Part shown: piece by piece, positions 1 to 8,884 of the stretch
Layout: each line of letters starts with the position of its first letter
Numbering within the stretch: the stretch's first letter is position 1
Origin: an uncultured Prevotellaceae bacterium
Lineage (GTDB): Bacteria > Bacteroidota > Bacteroidia > Bacteroidales > Bacteroidaceae
Assembly: GCA_937898415.1 (NCBI GenBank)
Contig: CALDLA010000020.1
Coordinates: 1-24,052, forward strand
Direction: 5' to 3'
Length of the DNA stretch: 24,052 nucleotides
Made by a program: the position numbers and the translations under genes
Notes under the pieces: model-generated
Seen by the model: the letters and a program-made list of their open reading frames with translations, nothing else
The model's database searches: none
Told to the model about the DNA's origin: nothing

Positions 1-74
1 GGTCCCGTAGCTTAGCTGAATAGAGCGTCAGATTCCGGTTCTGAAGGTCTTGGGTTTGAATCCCAACGGGATCA
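1..74 (+). tRNA. tRNA-Arg (anticodon CCG)
   Basis: A full cloverleaf can be drawn. The acceptor arm GGTCCCG (1-7) pairs with CGGGATC (67-73, one G-T wobble), followed by discriminator A74. The anticodon stem TCAGA/TCTGA encloses the loop TTCCGGT, giving anticodon CCG (arginine, CGG codons). The T arm is TTGGG/CCCAA. No CCA is encoded. The 3' part is also the island attachment core, so the integrated element rebuilds the 3' end of the tRNA and keeps it functional. Confidence 0.96.
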
Positions 75-75
75 C
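55..75 (+). repeat. attL core (tRNA-Arg 3' end)
   Basis: A 21-bp stretch from the T loop through the discriminator base (begins TTTGAATCCC, ends GGGATCAC) recurs exactly at 18211-18231 in the same orientation. Identity stops on both sides (GGG versus TTT before it; TTTACA versus ACACCG after it). This is the expected footprint of tyrosine-recombinase integration into the 3' end of a tRNA gene. Confidence 0.9.
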
Positions 76-81
76 TTTACA

Positions 82-123
82 AAATCCGCAAGAAACTGGC
101 ACACAGTACCTTGCGGATTTTTT
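82..123 (+). terminator. Rho-independent terminator after tRNA-Arg
   Basis: An 11-bp perfect stem, AAATCCGCAAG (82-92) with CTTGCGGATTT (110-120), is followed by more T residues to 123. It lies inside the island, immediately beyond attL, so the element appears to supply the tRNA with a new terminator and shields its own left end from read-through. Confidence 0.85.
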
Positions 124-134
124 CATTTATACAA

Positions 135-153
135 TGCACCACATTTGCACCAC
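135..153 (+). repeat. Left-end candidate integrase arm sites (2 copies)
   Basis: TGCACCAC occurs at 135-142 and again at 146-153, where the fuller form TTTGCACCAC spans 144-153; the copies are 11 bp apart, about one helical turn. The same 10-mer occurs three times at the right end (18073-18122). Shared motifs inside both ends of a tyrosine-recombinase element suggest arm-type binding sites. Confidence 0.65.
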
Positions 154-233
154 TCTATGACAAACGCAAAGCATTACAAACAACCCAAATTTCAAAATAC
201 TCTCATTATAACTTGTTATCATATGAAAGCTCT

Positions 234-1250
234 TTATTGCTGAGACTCTTTATCGATTAAGGGTTGATACCATTCCCACATCTCGTCAAAAGTTTGAAAA
301 TCCTGTGGAACGGGGTTACTCTCTACAAAAGCTTCCTCTGGAGTGAAAGGAAGATAATGGCAGAAGAAAGCTTCATCAGTCCTTCGTGGGTACAAAGCCA
401 AAGAACTCTCAAAGAATGATGTTCGATAATCATAATGATGAGTATGAATAAAATCTCTCCAGGAATAAGTAACCTCATCTTCACTCCTAACATCAATTAT
501 TTCAAACTGTTCTAGGTTCCTATCCTCAACACGCCCCCATGCTTTCTTCATTAATCCAATTGCTTCAATATCAGAAACAGGCGCACTATAGCCAAAAATG
601 GTAACGTTATGGGTATTGCATGTACTTTTATCAAGACGATCTTGCAACATATCCCAAGCTTTTCGTATATAAGGATCTGATGAATAGTCCTTATGCTTAA
701 CTGGATAAAGAAGTTTTGTCGGTTCAAAATAGATATTACTATCTTTTGTAAACATACCAGCTCTCCCCATCATATTATGTTCTTTGTTATAACCAACAGC
801 CACATTGCCATGCAAAAAGAGCAGTTGAGGACTACTACCACGAAGAGCATTACGCCACCATGCATGATACAGAAAAGGATCCCAATTAAAAGTAGCTATA
901 ATATCTTTATCGCGTAAAGACATAACGAGATAATCATATATAGTAGGCTTTAATGGCAGTTCCATATTAGCAAAATATGAATATATTAAGCCATTCATAA
1001 TCTTCAGATATGGATTATCTGGATCATGTTCTGCTATATTACTATAAGTTGCCTCAAAATTGTCTTGTATTAATTCAGCGGGGAAATGGTTTAAACAACC
1101 ATGAAGCCCTATAACATCAGGCAAATTATTCATAGAAGGCAATTGTAATCCATGTATTTCTGGATCACGTAGAGTTGCTGCTATACTAGCACCTGCTCCC
1201 AGTATAACAATATGACAGCCTCCCGATGGGATAGTATCTTTAATATTCAT
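234..1250 (-). CDS. SIR2-domain protein, probable NADase effector
   Basis: The 338-residue protein has SIR2-fold signatures: a glycine-rich NAD-binding loop GAGAS (residues 18-22), the T-x-N-x-D segment ATFNWDPF (about 119-126), a catalytic-type histidine in FLHGN (H147), and a later Rossmann segment FGYSAPVSD (about 219-227). In stand-alone bacterial SIR2 proteins this set is typical of NAD+-hydrolysing effectors that cause abortive infection; that activity here is inferred. The gene starts 37 bp after the AlbA_2/HATPase gene, with an AGAAAGGA ribosome-binding site, and is the last gene of a minus-strand run starting with the KAP NTPase, so it may be co-transcribed. It lies at the island edge, next to attL. 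No membrane segment or extra effector domain is visible. Confidence 0.82.
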   Translation of the reverse strand: MNIKDTIPSGGCHIVILGAGASIAATLRDPEIHGLQLPSMNNLPDVIGLHGCLNHFPAELIQDNFEATYSNIAEHDPDNPYLKIMNGLIYSYFANMELPLKPTIYDYLVMSLRDKDIIATFNWDPFLYHAWWRNALRGSSPQLLFLHGNVAVGYNKEHNMMGRAGMFTKDSNIYFEPTKLLYPVKHKDYSSDPYIRKAWDMLQDRLDKSTCNTHNVTIFGYSAPVSDIEAIGLMKKAWGRVEDRNLEQFEIIDVRSEDEVTYSWRDFIHTHHYDYRTSFFESSLALYPRRTDEAFFCHYLPFTPEEAFVESNPVPQDFQTFDEMWEWYQPLIDKESQQ

Positions 1251-1287
1251 ACACTATACATTATATCCTTTCTCACATGCATATCGT

Positions 1288-2823
1288 TTACTCCAAAATT
1301 GTCCAATTACCGTGACCTGTAGATCCGTCACGATCAATGAATCTCAAAGATTTCAGCTTATTGATATGCTTTTGAACTGCAGTCACAGAGACACCTACTT
1401 TCTTGGCAATATCGCCTCTTGTGATATAGTTATCAGCATATATCAGTTTAAAAATGGTTGCAGCTGTTTCAGACAACCCTTTAGATAACTCTTTAGATAA
1501 CCTTATAGATAACCCTTCAGGCAACTCTATGGATAACTCATTAGGCAACCCCACATTACTTGATTTTGCTGAAGGCACAGGCAGCACCAGTTCAACTTCG
1601 TCAACATCCAGTTTGTTCAACAGTTGTGGTTCGCCCCAATTGGTTTCCTTCCATGCAGCGATTATCTTTGGGAATCCTGAGCCAACATTCTCACCAAAGC
1701 CAATCATACGGAGCATATTCTGTATCTTCGGATTACGAGCCTTTGAGTTACCACCTCGATAGATGGCTTCTACAGGCAACTTCAACAAGCCTGGATTACG
1801 GAAACAAAGACGGTCATCATGCTTCTCTATCCTCAGAATACCAGCATCCGCCATCAGGTCGCAGTGGATAATCGAGTTCGTAAAGGCTTCACGTACTGCC
1901 TCATGCTGTGGTGTGTCATCGTTCCTTTTCCCTCCCTTTTCCAATTTGAACGGTCTTGGCAAGTCGAACTGCACCTTTGGCGATACGATACGGAAGAACT
2001 GATACAAGTTATTCTCCCAAAGTCCGTCGTATGTCAGTCGGTCATGATAACGCTCGTCACCCACCAGATGGCTCATGTCCAAATAATCCATGCGGAAGTT
2101 TGCGAAACGGTCTCTGATGGCAAGTCCCTTTCCAAACATCATCAGTCCAGCTAGCGTCAATCCCTCCCTACCTGTTTGTCTGTCCTCGGCGTAACCACCA
2201 AGATTTCTGAGGAATGTCTTATCGTCAACTCTATTCCATACATGAGTGCTGTTCTCTTGCCTGAACTCTGTGCGATACTGACGTAAGGAATCGGGGTCGA
2301 TGTCATCCATGCCGTAGTACTCAATCAGGATGCTATCGTTGCCATCTACATTGGAATCGCGTATCATCGCCTTTACCTGAGCCTCCGTACAATGATAGTC
2401 ACCCTCGTTGTTACGCCTATACGTACCTTTATATACATTGCCATTCAGATAGATTGGCTTCACTCTCCAATCTGCCTGAGGAACACGGATACAAACAATC
2501 TGTGCTCCATCCACAGTCACCACCTCGACATCATTATCAAGAAGGATATTCTCATTCACCTTGTCACTGTTAATGGTGTTCCAGAAATCAGTAATGATTT
2601 TCATCGGTTCGTCAACACCAATTATCTGGTAACGCTTCAGGATGTCTTTCTCCTGCATGTCTTCATTTACGCCAAGCAGAATTAGTCCACCAATAGTATT
2701 AGCGAGAGCTGAATAGGTTGCCCAAACCGATTTTGGCACCTCGGCCTTTGCCCGTTTACACTCCAGCGTCACTCGCTCACCTTTGAGCAATGCATCTTTT
2801 ATTATTTTTTCGTTCATATTCAT
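1288..2823 (-). CDS. AlbA_2 (Schlafen-like) / HATPase-like putative transcriptional regulator with C-terminal winged helix
   Basis: A 511-residue protein. The N-terminus (about 15-140) is an AlbA_2/Schlafen-type domain, recognised from ERVTLECKRA and ALANTIGGLILLGVNED. The middle (about 305-400) matches the C-terminal ATPase-like part of this family: EAVREAFTNSIIHCD, FRNPG, then GFGENVGSGFPKI. After a leucine/serine-rich stretch (about 428-450) with repeated LSxxL / GLS units, the last 60 residues form a winged helix (ITRGDIAKKVGVSVTAVQKHINKL). Family members are often annotated as transcriptional regulators or RecG-like and are common near defence genes; actual function is unclear. It lies between the CHAT protease gene (137 bp upstream) and the SIR2 gene (37 bp downstream), so it could regulate the block or act in it. 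Confidence 0.8.
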   Translation of the reverse strand: MNMNEKIIKDALLKGERVTLECKRAKAEVPKSVWATYSALANTIGGLILLGVNEDMQEKDILKRYQIIGVDEPMKIITDFWNTINSDKVNENILLDNDVEVVTVDGAQIVCIRVPQADWRVKPIYLNGNVYKGTYRRNNEGDYHCTEAQVKAMIRDSNVDGNDSILIEYYGMDDIDPDSLRQYRTEFRQENSTHVWNRVDDKTFLRNLGGYAEDRQTGREGLTLAGLMMFGKGLAIRDRFANFRMDYLDMSHLVGDERYHDRLTYDGLWENNLYQFFRIVSPKVQFDLPRPFKLEKGGKRNDDTPQHEAVREAFTNSIIHCDLMADAGILRIEKHDDRLCFRNPGLLKLPVEAIYRGGNSKARNPKIQNMLRMIGFGENVGSGFPKIIAAWKETNWGEPQLLNKLDVDEVELVLPVPSAKSSNVGLPNELSIELPEGLSIRLSKELSKGLSETAATIFKLIYADNYITRGDIAKKVGVSVTAVQKHINKLKSLRFIDRDGSTGHGNWTILE

Positions 2824-2960
2824 ATTCGTATAACGATACCCTTCATTATTCTATTGTTTTTACATAATGATTAGGAGGACCTATCTACAGACACATTTTT
2901 ATATCTCACTTTATCGCTTCCCCTATCTCATTGATTAATCTATTATTATATAACACTTCC

Positions 2961-5150
2961 TTAATTATCCAACATTTCCTCAAACACCTCGTGCCTCTTC
3001 CTCGCTGCCAGTTCAAACTCTATCAAATCTGCCCTTCCAATCGTAGTATACATCAAATAGTGAGGTACAGCCTTAGAATAATCAGTCTTCAACCCTTCTA
3101 CGACTTCCTCACCATTCCTTAGTTTCCTATACATCTTCGCCCTGTTCTCAAAAACCATAGACATTGTATTCAGTTTCCCTGTTAATATAGGATCAGTCTT
3201 TTTCCCCTTTCTTACCGATTCCATGAGTGGTGTCATAATATACGATGTTCTCAAAATATGTGAAATAAAGGCCAACCAATTACGATGAATATTCTGCTTG
3301 GCTGCTATATTCAACTGGTTCATAATGCGAATATACAGCACCGAAGACTCGTCAACATCCAAAGGTAGATACGATGATGTCACAGTCGACGCCCCTATTT
3401 CTAGGAATGCATTCGCTACGGTATTCACATCATTATAGCATGGCGCAGTATTGCATGCCGATATAAATATCATCTGAGCATGGATTTTCCGCTCAACTAT
3501 GTCTTTTGGATACACTTTCTCTTCACCCATATAAATATAGCTCTGATGAATAGCCAGGTCTGTTCCTCCATGAGTATCAATGATCAATAGCTCTGGTTTA
3601 TGCTTTTCAACAGCATCCTCAAACTCCTTCAAACTCCCACATATTTCGGTCTTAGCACCTAAAGCCCGTGCAGTTACATCTGCCTTATCCTGCCATTTTT
3701 TAAACGTTTCTTCCCTACAACCATATACTACAAGTGTTTTTGTTAGGATGTCTTCTGGAATCTTATAATGTGAATAAAATCTAGAAACTCCATAATGCGT
3801 CAACATCCCCGAAGCAGGCGTCTCAGGTATCCTACACACATCATGACTGAAGCCTAATGGCACCTCGTCCACCTCCATCCATTCTATCGGCAGATCTGTT
3901 ATGGCAACTATCTGTGCTGGCATCTGTTCCAGCATCTTTACAGTATTTGGGGCTAGTAACTTCTTAGATAGGACATCACCCACGTTGTGTATCGCTTTAT
4001 CATAAGCTTGTCGGTCTTTTGAGTATGCGAGTTGCTTATTCCTCTTAGCTCCGACAATCGACAACTCCGTGTTTACACTCTTGCAGACAAGTGGCAGTCG
4101 CAAATAAGGTGAAAAACGAAATGAGCAATGGAGATTGGCGACAATATCAATAAAATCAAATCTGCTGGCATGAAAGAGATTAATATACGTGTTCATTGTA
4201 TCGAATGATATATCAAATCCGTCTGCTTTCACATCATAACAGTAGTTGGACGTTTGCTCCAGCTCCAACACCTTATCTACCGCCTTCATATCTTTTTCTT
4301 CATGAGCCATCAACTTAAACAAGTCTCTTACGTCCTTGGTTGTATAAGGTGCCGCTATAATCATTGGTGGATAGTTTTGATCACTGAAGCCAAGTCCTTT
4401 TGTCGGAGCAGTCTTATATGCATCTTGACACAGTCCATACAATTGTCCCAAAATATCAACATTTATCTCTTGTCTAGACCACGATTGCATGTCTGCTAAA
4501 GTCTCTTGCATCTTTTCTTCTATCTGCTTTTTCTCTTTTTGAGCATTTATCATTGTACCCACCCCCCAATTTCCTAAGGCCGATGCCAAAGTGAAAAAAG
4601 TAATATTAGCAGGCTTAAAATAGGGAAATTTTACACTGCCGGCACATAATGGAACACACAAAGGTTCTTCCACGGTTCCCATAAGCGGCTGCGCATAATC
4701 AAACAATAATGCCCAGAATTCTTCCCAACTAGTTATAACTTTGGGCATCAAAAATACGTCTTTCTTTTCTGGCTCAATCCAAAACACACTATTCTTCGTA
4801 GATATACGTGACAAACTGATATTCATCTCTATCAACTCGTCATCATTATCTGTACATAATAAAAATACGTTCAGTCCATTGCTCAGCGTAAACTCAAACG
4901 ACGGTTCCATGATAGAGTCGTTAAAAATAAAGTCCACATGTAATCCACTTTGGCCACCTGACCATAATACACGCTGTAGATAGTTACAGCCCTCCAGATA
5001 GTGATACGCGTTATGCGGCAGTCTGGTTAAGTTCTGCAATAATCCATGTCTCATACACAAAGGCGGGAGCATAGCTATCGCATTAGGAGACGTCCGTTTC
5101 CCTAACATAACAAAATATCTGATTATGGCATATGTCGGATCCTGCTTCAT
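2961..5150 (-). CDS. CHAT-domain caspase-like protease
   Basis: A 729-residue protein whose C-terminal third is a CHAT (caspase HetF associated with TPRs) protease domain. The histidine is H527 in LLIIDTHGG. The cysteine is C566 in IFISACNTAP, followed by the family pattern NTVANAFLEIGASTVTSSYLPLD. The N-terminal about 480 residues match nothing I recognise and contain no clear TPR array, so they may bind a trigger or the partner NTPase. The ATG overlaps the TGA of the upstream KAP/YobI NTPase gene by 4 bp (ATGA), which indicates translational coupling. CHAT proteases serve as immune effectors in several bacterial systems; by analogy this one may be activated when the membrane NTPase senses infection. 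Both catalytic residues are present and the frame is open throughout. Confidence 0.85.
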   Translation of the reverse strand: MKQDPTYAIIRYFVMLGKRTSPNAIAMLPPLCMRHGLLQNLTRLPHNAYHYLEGCNYLQRVLWSGGQSGLHVDFIFNDSIMEPSFEFTLSNGLNVFLLCTDNDDELIEMNISLSRISTKNSVFWIEPEKKDVFLMPKVITSWEEFWALLFDYAQPLMGTVEEPLCVPLCAGSVKFPYFKPANITFFTLASALGNWGVGTMINAQKEKKQIEEKMQETLADMQSWSRQEINVDILGQLYGLCQDAYKTAPTKGLGFSDQNYPPMIIAAPYTTKDVRDLFKLMAHEEKDMKAVDKVLELEQTSNYCYDVKADGFDISFDTMNTYINLFHASRFDFIDIVANLHCSFRFSPYLRLPLVCKSVNTELSIVGAKRNKQLAYSKDRQAYDKAIHNVGDVLSKKLLAPNTVKMLEQMPAQIVAITDLPIEWMEVDEVPLGFSHDVCRIPETPASGMLTHYGVSRFYSHYKIPEDILTKTLVVYGCREETFKKWQDKADVTARALGAKTEICGSLKEFEDAVEKHKPELLIIDTHGGTDLAIHQSYIYMGEEKVYPKDIVERKIHAQMIFISACNTAPCYNDVNTVANAFLEIGASTVTSSYLPLDVDESSVLYIRIMNQLNIAAKQNIHRNWLAFISHILRTSYIMTPLMESVRKGKKTDPILTGKLNTMSMVFENRAKMYRKLRNGEEVVEGLKTDYSKAVPHYLMYTTIGRADLIEFELAARKRHEVFEEMLDN

Positions 5151-8100
5151 TCTATCGCACTTGTTTTAGTAAAGGCTCTATAATAATCCCTACCGTCCTT
5201 TGAGTCTGGTTTGAATGTTATATACCCCAATTTCTCCAATAGTTTTAAAAGATCCAAATTATCTTGAGTTTTCTCTATCTTTGGATGACTCTTAGTCAAT
5301 AGTTCATTCAACGGGCTTGGTAGGAGTGCTAATATCTCTAAAATCCTCGTTTTGTTGCCTGAATTCTTACCAATATATTTTGTTGTATAGAATACTTTAT
5401 TAGAAGTCTTTGATGTCAACTGCGTTAGCAACTTAAGCTTTGCACCATCTAAATCCACTATCTGCTGTCTGAGCAAATCACATATCATGTCGGCCAGAAC
5501 AGTATCAATCATGCTACTAGGTAATACTCCTACGATCTGTAGCTTTTCCGACAATGACATCTCTTCACTCACCAACAATTCCTTAGCTGATTCTGTTGTG
5601 AATGTAATTTCGGTCAAATTCGTTATCAAATCTTTTTTATTATGTATCAAAAAATAACCATACATCTTCGTTTTGATCATTTCTGCTAATATCTCTTTCT
5701 TGAATTCAAAGGCATTGTCATCTATCATAGCCTTAAGTTTCTCCGAATCCAGCCCTTCCCATATGTCAGCAGCATCTACCCCCATATAAACTTCAAATGA
5801 TTGAATAAGAAGACAGAATTCATCATAAGGAATAATCTTACATCCCACTATGGCTTTGAATAACTTATAGATATCATTTTCATCTCCCTCAACTTCATTC
5901 TGGGTTAATCCTTTAGCATTATTTATAAGGAATTGAGTTAAACTATCATCCATGCTTTTGGCTTTAAAATAGCACATCGCATTAGCCCAAGTCTCTTTCA
6001 CGACATTACAGTCCATTGCCATGGTCAATCTGCCGTTAATAACCAATTGTAAATCACTAACAGAATTAACCTGGCCCCGAAGATAAGCCTTCAAAGTATT
6101 ATTTTCGATTGCTTCATTATTGAGCAATTCAATAATTATGCCCTCATTTTCGTCCTTATGAACATTAGTGCATGATTTAATAACCTTGGTAATGTTTTCT
6201 GCCAAATATTCTTTAAATCCATCATGCTCTATCGTCATCAAATTACCATAAGTAATATCATCTGGGCCTACTCCAGTTTCTTTCTTTGATAAACAATAGA
6301 TAATGCTCAAGTTCTTTGACGAAATGACAAAAGAATCATGATCCATTGCCATGGTTAGAAGATTCTCGCTCTTGCCATCCAGTTCATCAAACCTACATTT
6401 TCTGAATATGGTTTCCAAATTAGCTATTTTTCCTTCTCTACTTGAAATAAAGCTATAATTCTTATTAAGCCACTCTTTTTGTGCATCATTAATATCATCC
6501 TCTTTGCAATATCGAAACCATATTTCAAGCAGTTTCTCTTTTATTTCCGGTTTTCCATCCTCTTCCTTCCATATCATTATTTCATCCCAAGCTCTATCAG
6601 CATAATCCTCCATATAAGCATTTAACAGATAATCCTGTCCCTTTCCATTCTCATAATACTCAGCAATGAAATCAAGCGGTGCTTCTGGTCTCTTTAATCT
6701 ATCTAATACAAGCCCAACTTCCTTTTTAAACCATCCAGGGGCACTTACTAGATAATCCACTAGTGATATGTTAAGAATCGCGTCACTATGATATACAAAA
6801 TCGGGCAGTTCATTCACAAAATTCTCTACTTTCTGAATACTTCGTTTATAATCCAATTTCTTACCCCTATTCATATCCAAAAGCAAATCCCGATCGCTGT
6901 TTGTAATCATGCCTTCATAGAAATACGACATATAATTATAATAGTCCTCTGCTATCAAACCTCTGCTTAAGAACATATCTGCCATTGGCGGCAGTCCGAT
7001 CTTTTGATATGTCTTCTCATTAATCAAATTAAACTTAACAATAAGATCCTTGAGAGAATAGGTCCTTATCCTTACTTTCTCCTTCTCTAAATTCTCTCTT
7101 TCCTTCTCTAAATCCGTACTGACATTCTTAATTGCTTTTACTCTGTCTGCATAACTGTCCTCAGAAGCGATGCTCTCAACTTCTTTAAAATTCACATTTA
7201 TAGATGAATCTGAAAAACCTGACCCTCTGTTATAATAAAGAGTTGTAAACTTTGTCAGCTTGTCAAACAAGGTTTCATTATCAACAATACTATTTATAGT
7301 TTGCAAATTACCGTCAATCCTTAATTTGGATCCTTGTAGCGAAGAATAATGTTTGATATAATGAGCCATATACACCATCCTTAGTTCTTTCAGTGACAGA
7401 TGTAAATTCTTTTCTCTTACACCAATCATATGCTCCCTGTCTGCCAAGACCTTATTTATTGCGAAATCGGCAAACTTCTCTTTCTTCTTGATACACTTGA
7501 ATATCTTGCCATTTTGATTATGCAGTTCTGAAAAATCCTCGGGATAATAGTTCTTGTATACTATTGCAGCCAGTAGTTTCTTGGCCTCCAGCTTCTTGTT
7601 GGTCTTATCAAGCCTCTCTCTATACTGCTCATATTCATTGACGATGTTGATAAGAATTCTCATATCGTCTATGAAGAATGCTATCACCTTCATGTCATCA
7701 TCGTCTATATCTTTTTCATCAAATCCTCTCTTCTTTAATTCTTTCTTCAGAAGATCTCTTGCGTTCCACATATTCATCACAGGGATGATAGGAACAATAT
7801 AATCAAAGAACTTAGTTCTCGATGCATCATTAAACATATCGTCCTTCACGGCATAGATAAATCTGATTTTCCTATTCTCATCCAGTTCTTTCGAGTTATT
7901 GAGGATGTAGTTCAATTCTCGCAGTTTCAAGAATATTTTCTTATTCTTAAATCTATCCAGATCTTCAAACACCACAACATCATATTCCGTCTCTTGAAAA
8001 AAGTAAAGAATTTCGGCTAGATGTTCACTAAATACAGAGTCCTCTTCACCTAATTCTATCTCACCATCAGAAACATTCAGTTTTCTAAGCTTACTTCTTC

Positions 8101-8671
8101 CATAAGTTCTGATACAATAACGAAAAAAGAGGAAAAGGGCAAATATTAATACCGCAACTGATGCTAAGTCCCACCAAATATTATTATCTCCATAATTAAG
8201 ACTATAACTGAGAGAGTCTATTTTCAAAAACTCTGGTTCATACGATATAGCAAATGCTATAACTATAATTATTGCAAATAGTGATTTCAAAATCAGATTC
8301 CGTGGACTTTGGAATTGAACCCTTCTAAAACGAGAATTAGGCAATGTCTTCTGTTTTTCCCTATATATCATCTGTTTCAGCAGATTTGCCTCTATTTTCT
8401 TCTCATCCTTTTCTGCTTCTTCATCATCAAGAGTAGCCAGAGATAAACACAGAAATTTATGCTTATTCTCATCGTGAGCAATAAGCGTATTGATAACAGA
8501 ACTCTTTCCCGAGCCATAAGGTCCGGTTACGCCTATGTTAAAGACTCCATCTGTATCAAGATTCTGCTTCAATCTTTCAACAGCCTTGTAGGAATCATCT
8601 CCTTTCTCCAATAACTTTGGAGTGAGTATAGGCTGATTCTTTTTCCCTTCCACTTTTTCCTTTTTACACAT
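5147..8671 (-). CDS. KAP/YobI-type membrane-anchored P-loop NTPase
   Basis: A protein of about 1174 residues (numbering below is from the first in-frame ATG at 8677). Walker A is GPYGSGKSS (52-60). Two hydrophobic segments follow (about 127-145 and 168-188), the membrane insertion typical of KAP NTPases. Walker B is VVVFEDLDRF (234-243), then the sensor-like stretch IRFIYAVKDDMF (271-282) characteristic of YobI-like members. The remaining about 800 residues are mostly helical and unassigned. Start: AGGAG (minus strand, 8678-8682) abuts the ATG at 8677 but lies 6 nt before the ATG at 8671, so the latter is preferred. It is the first gene of the minus-strand run and overlaps the CHAT protease gene by 4 bp. 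By analogy with STAND and KAP immune ATPases it may be the sensor/switch; this is inference. Confidence 0.85.
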   Translation of the reverse strand: MCKKEKVEGKKNQPILTPKLLEKGDDSYKAVERLKQNLDTDGVFNIGVTGPYGSGKSSVINTLIAHDENKHKFLCLSLATLDDEEAEKDEKKIEANLLKQMIYREKQKTLPNSRFRRVQFQSPRNLILKSLFAIIIVIAFAISYEPEFLKIDSLSYSLNYGDNNIWWDLASVAVLIFALFLFFRYCIRTYGRSKLRKLNVSDGEIELGEEDSVFSEHLAEILYFFQETEYDVVVFEDLDRFKNKKIFLKLRELNYILNNSKELDENRKIRFIYAVKDDMFNDASRTKFFDYIVPIIPVMNMWNARDLLKKELKKRGFDEKDIDDDDMKVIAFFIDDMRILINIVNEYEQYRERLDKTNKKLEAKKLLAAIVYKNYYPEDFSELHNQNGKIFKCIKKKEKFADFAINKVLADREHMIGVREKNLHLSLKELRMVYMAHYIKHYSSLQGSKLRIDGNLQTINSIVDNETLFDKLTKFTTLYYNRGSGFSDSSINVNFKEVESIASEDSYADRVKAIKNVSTDLEKERENLEKEKVRIRTYSLKDLIVKFNLINEKTYQKIGLPPMADMFLSRGLIAEDYYNYMSYFYEGMITNSDRDLLLDMNRGKKLDYKRSIQKVENFVNELPDFVYHSDAILNISLVDYLVSAPGWFKKEVGLVLDRLKRPEAPLDFIAEYYENGKGQDYLLNAYMEDYADRAWDEIMIWKEEDGKPEIKEKLLEIWFRYCKEDDINDAQKEWLNKNYSFISSREGKIANLETIFRKCRFDELDGKSENLLTMAMDHDSFVISSKNLSIIYCLSKKETGVGPDDITYGNLMTIEHDGFKEYLAENITKVIKSCTNVHKDENEGIIIELLNNEAIENNTLKAYLRGQVNSVSDLQLVINGRLTMAMDCNVVKETWANAMCYFKAKSMDDSLTQFLINNAKGLTQNEVEGDENDIYKLFKAIVGCKIIPYDEFCLLIQSFEVYMGVDAADIWEGLDSEKLKAMIDDNAFEFKKEILAEMIKTKMYGYFLIHNKKDLITNLTEITFTTESAKELLVSEEMSLSEKLQIVGVLPSSMIDTVLADMICDLLRQQIVDLDGAKLKLLTQLTSKTSNKVFYTTKYIGKNSGNKTRILEILALLPSPLNELLTKSHPKIEKTQDNLDLLKLLEKLGYITFKPDSKDGRDYYRAFTKTSAIE

Positions 8672-8735
8672 AGACATCTCCTGATTCCATATCTCCCACT
8701 AGCTCCGAATATTCACGAAGCCCATCTTTCTGTTG

Positions 8736-8743
8736 CAAATATA
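8736..8743 (-). promoter_or_regulatory. Candidate -7 promoter box for the NTPase-CHAT operon
   Basis: On the minus strand TATATTTG fits the Bacteroidetes -7 consensus TAnnTTTG, about 65 bp upstream of the NTPase start. A TTTTTG stretch sits about 23 bp further upstream, slightly beyond ideal -33 spacing. Confidence 0.5.
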
Positions 8744-8870
8744 CAAACTTTATTTTAATTCTACCACAAAAAGCAAGCGAATTGACCTAAAAAGCATCGA
8801 TTCTTATATTATTGTAAGGTGAAAGGACAAAAAAATGAGGTTTTCAGCATTCTAATTCGAGAAAACTTCG

Positions 8871-8878
8871 TACCTTTG
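8871..8878 (+). promoter_or_regulatory. -7 promoter box of the MBOAT leader RNA
   Basis: TACCTTTG matches TAnnTTTG exactly and is followed by GCACCC, so transcription would begin near 8884-8886. No strong -33 TTTG is visible. It lies about 430 bp upstream of the MBOAT start codon, implying a very long 5' leader. Confidence 0.6.
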
Positions 8879-8884
8879 CACCCG

